Shown piece by piece: positions 57,877 through 64,000 of a DNA stretch of 64,000 bases. A model generated the notes under the pieces. That model did not search any database and was not told the origin of the DNA. It saw only the letters and a list, made by a program, of their open reading frames with translations. Positions within the stretch are counted from its first letter, which is position 1; each line of letters opens with the position of its first letter. Origin of the DNA: Apiosordaria backusii (Eukaryota > Ascomycota > Sordariomycetes > Sordariales > Lasiosphaeriaceae). Made by a program: the position numbers and the translations under genes. The DNA is taken from positions 2,480,001-2,544,000 of the forward strand of contig JAUKTV010000001.1 in assembly GCA_030549205.1 (NCBI GenBank), read 5' to 3'.

Positions 57877-59025
57877 TTTCCACGGATCCTGGTTGGTTCT
57901 ATCCTGATCGGACGAGTAGGGTCGAGTCGAAACGAGTTGGTTGGGGGCATTGCTAAAGTTTGGGACGCGTGCGATACGCATGTGGAGTGCGTGAGGTGCG
58001 ACTCGTATGTGGGAGGGATGGTAATGTGACGACGGGCAGCCACAAACGAGCGAGCCGCGATTGGTAGACAAGTCATGGCTGAGAAGGATGTGATCATGGT
58101 AAGAGGATGTGGTGCGTTGAGTTCTCGATACCAAGGGACGCAGGTTGAGTAATAGATCCTCTTTTTCGCGCTGCTGGAAACGGCGGGGCAGGAGAAAGCG
58201 GTTCTTTGAATTCGATGAATGCAATGATCTCCTTGTTGTTGAAGTTTCTGCTGTTGAACGGCTGGGAAGTGCCGAGTTGAAGCTCGGTGGGATATCCGGG
58301 TAGATGGCCGGTATTTGTCGGGTATTTCGCCCAGGGCTGGAAAATGTGAGCGGTGTTGTAGCGGGGAGCATTGAGGGTGTCTCTTTACGGTAGGATCTGT
58401 TCAGATGAGAAGTAGTCGCGGAGTGGTTACGGAGGCAGCCACGTCAGTGCCCGGAAGATTGAGCTTGCTGAACTGTCGTGATGTCGGTTTTGGACAGTAT
58501 GTAACTTGGACACCTTCGAGGCTGTGAAGGATTAAAAGTCAAAATCTAAAGACAAGACTAAAAGGGTCGGAAGTCAGACAAAGGACATTGGATATCCGGA
58601 TCTTGGACATGAATTTAACCTGCATCATCCAGACGGACAGCACAAGCCTTCCATTTTTAAGAAGCCTTTAAAGTCTGTAGGCTTTATTGTTATTAATCGG
58701 CTCCTTTTTTTGCTTTTATAGCTGATTTCGGGCAAAGAAGGTCTGGCCACTGTCCACTATATTATCTCAGTCAATAAAGCAAGCAGTAATGCTGCTTTCC
58801 TGCCACGTACACTGGGGAATTCGACTACTCAGCGTTGCCAGGGACAGAATCGAAAAGTTTAATCGGAGCATGGCGAGGAACATAAGCGGCACTGGCATCA
58901 CTTAGAAAGACGTATGAGCACTCACTACAAAGAATACAGCATCGCCTAGACAAACCGCCAAGCCAGTGGTATCTCTATTCACAAAAGGCTGCCGCTAAAA
59001 ATGACGTCTAACCTCTATATAACTT

Positions 59026-60168
59026 TTATAGGTTGCCCTCCTTTACTGCCTTGTGCTCAGCTGTCGTTTCCTCCATCTCGGACAGGAACTTTTCAGCCTC
59101 AAGGGCAGCCATACAACCGGTTCCTGGAGCAAAATGTTAGTAACGCGTTGTTATCCGAAGGAGAAAAATAGGGGCAACATACCTGCGCTAGTAATAGCCT
59201 GCCTGTACCTCTTATCCTGCACATCACCAGCAGCAAACACACCCTCAACGCTGGTCAGCGTCGTGCCAGGCTTGGTGATAACGTAACCCTCCTCATCAGT
59301 CTCCAGCTGCCCCTTGACAAGGTTGGTAGCAGGGTCGTGGCCAATGGCATAGAACAACCCATTAGCCTCAAGAGTCTCCTCCTTACCCGAGACAACATCC
59401 TTCACAACAAGTTGGCTCATCAGCCCCTTGTCGTCACCCTTGATCTCCACGCCCACAGTGTGGAACCTGACAGTAACCTTGGGGTGGTTCAATAACCTCT
59501 TCGCCATGATAGTACTCGCGCGCAACTTGCCCTTCCTCACAAGCACCGTAACATGGCTCCCATACTTTGTCAAGAAGATCGCCTCCTCCGCCGCCGAATC
59601 ACCACCCCCAATCACCACCAAATGCTTGTTTCTGAAGATTGGCACCGCGCCGTCGCACACCGCGCAGGCAGAAATGCCGTTTTGCCAGTACTTCTCCTCC
59701 CCGGGAAGACCCAGCCTGCGGGCGGAGGCACCGGTAGCGAGGATGACGGCGTCGGCGGTGTGGAACTCGTCGGGGGACCACTCGGTGGCATACTTGAATG
59801 GTCTCGAGGAGAGGTCCAGCTTGTCGACCGTCTCGCTGATGATGACGGTGCCGAAGCGCTCCGACTGCTTGCGCATGTTGTCCATGAGCTCACCGCCCAT
59901 GATGCCGTCGGGGAAGCCGGGAAAGTTTTCGACTTCGGTGGTGGTGGTGAGCTGCCCGCCGGCGGCGACGCCGTTGGCCATGAAGCCCTCGTATAGGACG
60001 GCTGTTTACATGGTGAATTGAGTTAGCAAAGGTTATATACAAAAAGCGCAATGCTATGGAGGGGCGAGTAAGAAAAAACTACGCACGCTTCAACTCGGCG
60101 CGGGCAAGATATATGGCCGCGGTGTGGGCGGCCGGCCCGGAGCCGATAATGACTACTTTGCTATGCAT
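59026..60168 (-). CDS. trr1: Thioredoxin reductase (NADPH), low-molecular-weight type
   Basis: Exons 60168-60087, 60001-59183 and 59123-59026 give 332 residues. The FAD-binding motif GSGPAAHTAAIYLARAEL is at residues 9-26, the redox-active pair is CAVC near 139-142, the NADPH motif is VVIGGGDSAAEEA and the FAD C-terminal motif is VFAAGDVQDKRYRQAITSAGTGCMAA. The enzyme passes electrons from NADPH to thioredoxin in the cytosol. The Neurospora homologue is cys-9. The fold and length match yeast Trr1. The first intron falls after AELK, where related fungi also interrupt the gene in my experience of the family, but I cannot verify this here. Confidence 0.95.
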
Positions 60169-60735
60169 GTTCCTCCGCTGTTTGACTATCGTCTGTTGGA
60201 GCTCGGATTGTAACGACAGAGTAGTCTTGGTCTTTGTAGACACGCCTGTTGCTACAGCTGCTACTGACAGGCCGACACCAGAGCGGAGGGTGCGTCTAAA
60301 ATATGAGGAAAACAGCTTGACGGTTGTGGTGGGGTAGCCGATTTCTGGAGGCGTGGGAAAAGAGAGACAAAAAACGCGGGGGGAAATCTGCTGCAGGAGG
60401 AGACCACGTTTCGGGGATTTTCAGGTGGGTAAGAAAAGGATTACGAGAGAATGGGGAACGAGTGGCTACAGGTCCCTTCGAAATGGTTCTTCCCTGGAAA
60501 GTTCCCTTGCGACTTTGCCGATTCCAAACCAAGACGTGTTTTACTAAGCTCTCAGGATGCACATTCTCACGGTCGGTCGAGACATGGAGGGTGGGGTTGA
60601 AGGAGCAAGGGAAAATTCCAAATCAGATGGAGGGGTCCAAATCGGAGGTGAATAAGCAGTCAATTGGGCGGGTTAGGGTTATGTAAGTGTCCCCTTTTTC
60701 ATAACAATGGCGTCGCTACATACATTTCAAAATAA
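60169..60735. other. Intergenic region upstream of thioredoxin reductase
   Basis: About 0.57 kb, promoter of trr1 and 3' flank of the oxidoreductase. No gene is supported. Confidence 0.5.
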
Positions 60736-61868
60736 TTACAATTTACCCTGTCCCTCCTGCGGGATCTTGACAACAACCTTACCCCAGGTTTCCCTGCTTC
60801 CGAGCGCCTTGAGCGCCTCTGGCACGGACTCGAGTCCAACAAACTCCTTGTCCGTGAACTCAGTTCCCCTGAACTTGCCCTCAGCAATCAACTTCATGAT
60901 GCCTGCCCAGACCCTGGGGACTGATTCCGTCTCCATCTTCTCGTACATTCCCCAGTGGATACCGACCAGGCTAATGTTCTTGAGCAGAACCTTGTTCATA
61001 GCCACTTTCTCAATAGTACCAGCAGCAAAGCCAACAATGAGAATGCGGCCATTCCAGGCGATGCACTTGGTACTCTTGTCAACCATGCCGACGGGGTCGT
61101 AGACAATGTCAACACCTCTGCCCTTGGGTGTCAACTTCTTGACAATCTGGGGCCAGTTCTCATCACGGTAGTCAACGACGTGGTCAGCGCCGAAGGACTT
61201 GGCCACTTCGAGTTTGCGGGCAGTACCCGCGGTGGCGATGACTGTCGCGCCGTATGCCTTGGCAACTTGAACAGCAGCAAGACCAACACCGCCCGCAGCG
61301 GCATGGACAAGGACATAGTCGCCCGCCTTGACGCCGGCACGGAGGACAAGGGCGCCATAACTGGTGGGAGCTGTCACGAAGAGCCCCGATGCCTGGTTGA
61401 ACGACCACCCATTGGGAACGGGCAGCATAGAAACCTCCTTCGCGACGCACTTTGTGGCGTATGATCCTTGTGTAGCTCCGAAAACCTTGGAGCCGACGGG
61501 GAACTTTGGGTTCTTGGAGCCAGAGGGCGTGGCCAGCACGATACCGGCGAACTCAGCTCCTGAAACCCATGGGAATGCTAATCATGGTTGTTAACAGACA
61601 GAGAATCTTTGCATATTATGGTGACATGAAGACATACGAGGTTGGTGTTGGTATTTTCCTTGAATCTGCAAGATGTCAAAGAAGTTGGTTGCCGCGGCAT
61701 GTACTTCAATGAGGTACTCGTCTGCGGCGGGCTTGGGATCTGAGAGCTCAGTGACCTTGAGCTCACCAGGAGCCTATCGTAGAATGTCAGCAATGTATTC
61801 TCGGTCAAGCGAGCATCAGAATGAGACCAAATTACCTTGACATAGGCCGACAATTGGATTCCCTTCAT
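60736..61868 (-). CDS. Quinone oxidoreductase-like MDR enzyme (zeta-crystallin type)
   Basis: Exons 61868-61836, 61773-61638 and 61577-60736 give 336 residues. The N-terminal GroES-like part has PKPAADEYLIEVHAAATNFFDILQIQG and PWVSGAEFAGIV. The cofactor domain has the Rossmann motif AAAGGVGLAAVQVAKAYGATVIAT, then SFGADHVVDYRD and VYDPVGM. Zinc ligands of classical alcohol dehydrogenases are absent, which places it in the quinone oxidoreductase branch that uses NADPH. The product probably reduces quinones or enals in the cytosol. It lies beside thioredoxin reductase on the same strand, but the genes have their own upstream regions. Confidence 0.9.
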
Positions 61869-62441
61869 GTTGTAGGTGTAAGACGGAGAAGCACGTGCAC
61901 GGGGTAGGGTGAGTTCGTGGGGGGCAAATCGAAGCAATATAGAAGGGTATCGAAATTGTAAATCAAATAAAACAGAGTATAGATGGCCGTAGAAAATAGT
62001 AGATGATAACAACGCTACGTTAAATATGTATTCAAAAAGAAACCTCGGATATGGTCTTCCATCACCGTCGTCCTGTCAATGGTCCTTGATTCATTGGTAA
62101 GACGGCCTGCCGGGGTGCAGTTCGCGGGGGAGGAGCCGAACCGAGGCTGTGGAGGCTGGTGGTTGATTGGCTGCACACCGCGGAGCTCTCGGTGAAGCGA
62201 CGTCAATCAATCTTATCGCCCAGACGCGCCGCGTACTTTGAAGACCAAACTCACCTTAGCTTTCACAACCACCAAACCACGATTCTTTCGCGAAAATCGG
62301 AGGGCAACCCCTTCATCGACGAACTCCTTACGCGGCATCAATTAATCAATATCTCGAATCGCGACGAATAACCCCAAACTCATCACCCACCACACCCTCC
62401 CAGCAATCAACCCAGAGCGATCACCCCCCCCAGCCGCAACC
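61869..62441. other. Divergent region between the oxidoreductase and yth1
   Basis: About 0.57 kb of shared promoter DNA. No gene is supported. Confidence 0.5.
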
Positions 62442-63226
62442 ATGACAACCACCTCACCACCACCACCCCTCCTCCCCCCGCCCTCCCAACAACTCCTAAC
62501 CCACACCCCCACCCCCTACACCTTCAACTTCACCCCCTTCCTCCAAAAAACCTACCAGCACTCCGTCCCACCCCCTCCTCCTCCTCCCCCTCCACAGCAG
62601 ACAACCCCGGGGGGCAATCCGCCAACACCGGCGGCGGCGGCTTCGGCTCCCTAGTCTGCAAGCACTGGCTCCGCGGTCTCTGTAAGAAAGGTCTAACATG
62701 CGAGTTCCTCCACGAGTACAACCTCCGCAAGATGCCCGAGTGCAACTTTTTCGTCCGCAACGGGTACTGCTCCAACGGCGACGAGTGTTTATACCTGCAT
62801 ATCGATCCTTCCTCCAAACTTCCACCCTGTCCGCATTACGATCGGGGTTTCTGTCCGTTGGGGCCGAGGTGTGATAAGAGGCATCTAAAGCGGAATATCT
62901 GTCTTTATTATCTGGCTGGGTTCTGCCCGGATGGGAAGCAGTGCAAGCAGGGGGCGCACCCGAGGTGGACGAGGGATGAGCTGATGGAGAAGCCGACTGT
63001 TAAGGTGGAGAAGACTGCGGAGGAGTTGGAGAGGGAGGAGCAGGAGAGGGAGAGGCATAGAGAGAGGGAGCGAGAAAGGGATATGGAACGCAGAGCGGAG
63101 AGGGATAGGGAGAGAGGTGATGGGGATAGACATGAGAGGGGCCATGATAAGGGGGGTAGGTTTGGTGGACGGGGAGGCAGGTGGAGAGGGAAGGGGAGGT
63201 ATAGAGGTGGTAGAGGGGGTCATTAG
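62442..63226 (+). CDS. yth1: YTH1/CPSF30-type CCCH zinc-finger mRNA 3'-end processing factor, first finger missing and frame interrupted
   Basis: The ATG at 62442 starts a Pro-rich leader with YTFNFTPFLQKTYQHS, which matches the Yth1 N-terminus. Four CCCH fingers follow in another frame: CKHWLRGLCKKGLTCEFLH, CNFFVRNGYCSNGDECLYLH, CPHYDRGFCPLGPRCDKRH and CLYYLAGFCPDGKQCKQGAH. The tail is Arg/Glu-rich and ends in an RGG-like segment at a TAG (63224-63226). Yth1 normally has five fingers; the first should lie between YQHS and LVCKHW, where only a Pro/Gly/Ala low-complexity stretch is found. One extra base in the six-G run 62609-62614 would join the frames and give about 262 residues. Yth1 recognises the polyadenylation signal within the cleavage and polyadenylation factor and is essential in yeast, so an assembly error is likely here. 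Confidence 0.82.
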
Positions 63227-63262
63227 AGTGGGCCTGAATCTGATCATGAGCCTGATGACGGG

Positions 63263-63322
63263 GAGAAGCCAGCAACGGAGAAGCCAGCAACGGAGAAGCC
63301 AGCAACGGAGAAGCCAGCAACG
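63263..63322 (+). repeat. Four tandem copies of a 15-bp unit
   Basis: GAGAAGCCAGCAACG is repeated four times without change. In the yth1 frame it encodes four EKPAT units after the yth1 stop codon. Confidence 0.95.
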
Positions 63323-63370
63323 GAGCAAAAGTCAACAATTGCACAGCTTCGAGAGGAATTTCACCCGAGG

Positions 63371-63970
63371 ATGGGGGAGAAAAGAGCGGAAAGGAAGCAA
63401 AAAGACAAGGAGAGACCGGATGAGAGGGAGAAGGACAGGGGTGACTCTTCGAAGGAACTTTCTCCTGAATCACTTGAGGAGCTTCCACAGGAAATGAATA
63501 TGCTTTTGAAAAGAAAGGGACAAGACGAGAAGGAAAGGGAGCCGGAGGGACTGGAAGGGGAGGAGATGCAGGAGAGCAGGGATAGGGGGAGACACAGTGG
63601 GGACCGTGATACTACAACTGGCCGCCGGGTACGGCACAGATCTAGGCCACCGGAGGCCAAAAAAAGAAAGAATAAAAAACGGTCTGAGAAGCGGAAAGAG
63701 GAGCAACGGCGCATGGACACGGAGAAGGGTGAGGCTGGGGGTGGGTATACAATACAGACTTCGCCCAAGTCGCTCGAGGAGCTTGAACAGGAAATGAAGA
63801 TGATGTTGGAGAGGGAGAGACTGGCCGAGGAGGAGAGACAGAGACAGGAGGAGGGGGCGGAGGGGGGACACAATGAAGGTCATGATAAGTCGCGTCATGA
63901 GTGCGCAGATTCACCTCCTTCCCCGTCCGCATCTTCCTCATTCTCCGACGAGAGCATGTACGATGATTGA
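63371..63970 (+). CDS. Lys/Glu-rich ORF in the same frame as yth1, separated by a single stop codon
   Basis: This frame encodes 199 charged residues from the ATG at 63371. It contains two similar blocks, SPESLEELPQEMNMLLKR and SPKSLEELEQEMKMMLER, and ends in a Ser/Asp-rich tail. The frame is open back to the yth1 TAG at 63224-63226, through the EKPAT repeat and a KSTIAQLREEF segment, so yth1 plus this stretch forms one frame broken by one stop. It may be a readthrough extension, a former C-terminus or a separate gene. I recognise no family beyond a coiled-coil-like charged composition. Confidence 0.4.
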   Translation: MGEKRAERKQKDKERPDEREKDRGDSSKELSPESLEELPQEMNMLLKRKGQDEKEREPEGLEGEEMQESRDRGRHSGDRDTTTGRRVRHRSRPPEAKKRKNKKRSEKRKEEQRRMDTEKGEAGGGYTIQTSPKSLEELEQEMKMMLERERLAEEERQRQEEGAEGGHNEGHDKSRHECADSPPSPSASSSFSDESMYDD

Positions 63971-64000
63971 AAAGCATCCTCTATGGCTTTGTATACCACA

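Larger units (their letters stand above)
57206..59025. other. Intergenic region between the methyltransferase and thioredoxin reductase
   Basis: About 1.8 kb. Only the small TATA-associated frame at 57745-57876 stands out. The stretch 58500-59000 is AT-richer than the surroundings. No RNA gene or repeat is recognised. Confidence 0.45.

Noticed and set aside
62565..62600. An intron in the Pro-rich part of yth1 using the pyrimidine tract ending in CACAG
   Set aside because: The only available GT gives 33 or 36 nt, too short, and does not repair the frame.
63145..63226. An intron removing the yth1 stop codon, from GTAGGT to TTAG
   Set aside because: The splice phase leads directly to another stop and would delete the RGG-like ending usual for the family.
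1..64000. CRISPR arrays, operons, prophage or bacterial features
   Set aside because: The sequence is eukaryotic nuclear DNA with introns; no such arrays or gene strings are present.

Overview
The window is nuclear DNA of a filamentous ascomycete, most likely a Sordariomycete close to the Sordariales. The signs are short spliceosomal introns of about 50-120 nt with GT..AG ends and CTAAC-like branch points, gene-dense layout on both strands, an intron-containing tRNA gene and fungal-type housekeeping proteins. No CRISPR array, operon, virus, intact transposon or secondary-metabolite cluster is visible. The left edge cuts a RIF1 gene; the right edge falls just after a YTH1-like gene.

Layout: RIF1 (partial, -), RIC8 (+), tRNA-Ala(TGC) (+), a methionyl-tRNA synthetase-like gene here called MetRS-A (+), a chromodomain/AT-hook protein (+), a CCC2-type copper ATPase (-), COP9 signalosome subunit 7 (+), a RAX1-type RGS membrane protein (-), ribosomal eL31 (+), a UBE2C/UBC11-type E2 (-), CHK1 kinase (+), a GFA-domain protein (-), a broken acyltransferase-3 gene (-), a tandem pair of F-box-like/2EXR-type genes (-, one broken), Mediator subunit 8 (-), a degenerate tRNA-like element (-), choline sulfatase (-), a tiny membrane ORF (-), MPDU1 (-), a second degenerate MetRS-like gene, MetRS-B (-), an amidase (-), CAF-1 subunit Cac2 (-), an ABCC transporter (+), a broken SAM methyltransferase (+), thioredoxin reductase (-), a quinone-oxidoreductase-like enzyme (-), and YTH1/CPSF30 (+) with an in-frame downstream ORF.

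The genes are mostly unrelated housekeeping functions. Several serve chromosome maintenance or the cell cycle (RIF1, chromodomain protein, CHK1, UBC11, Cac2).

The most unusual feature is the MetRS pair. Two homologous genes lie about 33 kb apart in opposite orientation, and recognisable homology extends through about 250 bp of upstream DNA. MetRS-A keeps the HIGH- and KMSKS-type motifs with some unusual residues. MetRS-B has lost both motifs, the nucleotide- and methionine-pocket residues and the whole zinc knuckle, yet keeps about 550 codons that are open apart from one 1-nt shift. It looks like a pseudoenzyme or a slowly decaying duplicate.

A second theme is that five genes are each broken by 1-nt changes at short homopolymers. 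This may be assembly error or real decay. A third is that many genes switch from C-ending codons near the 5' end to G-ending codons near the 3' end. Gene models are my own splice reconstructions and have no transcript support.
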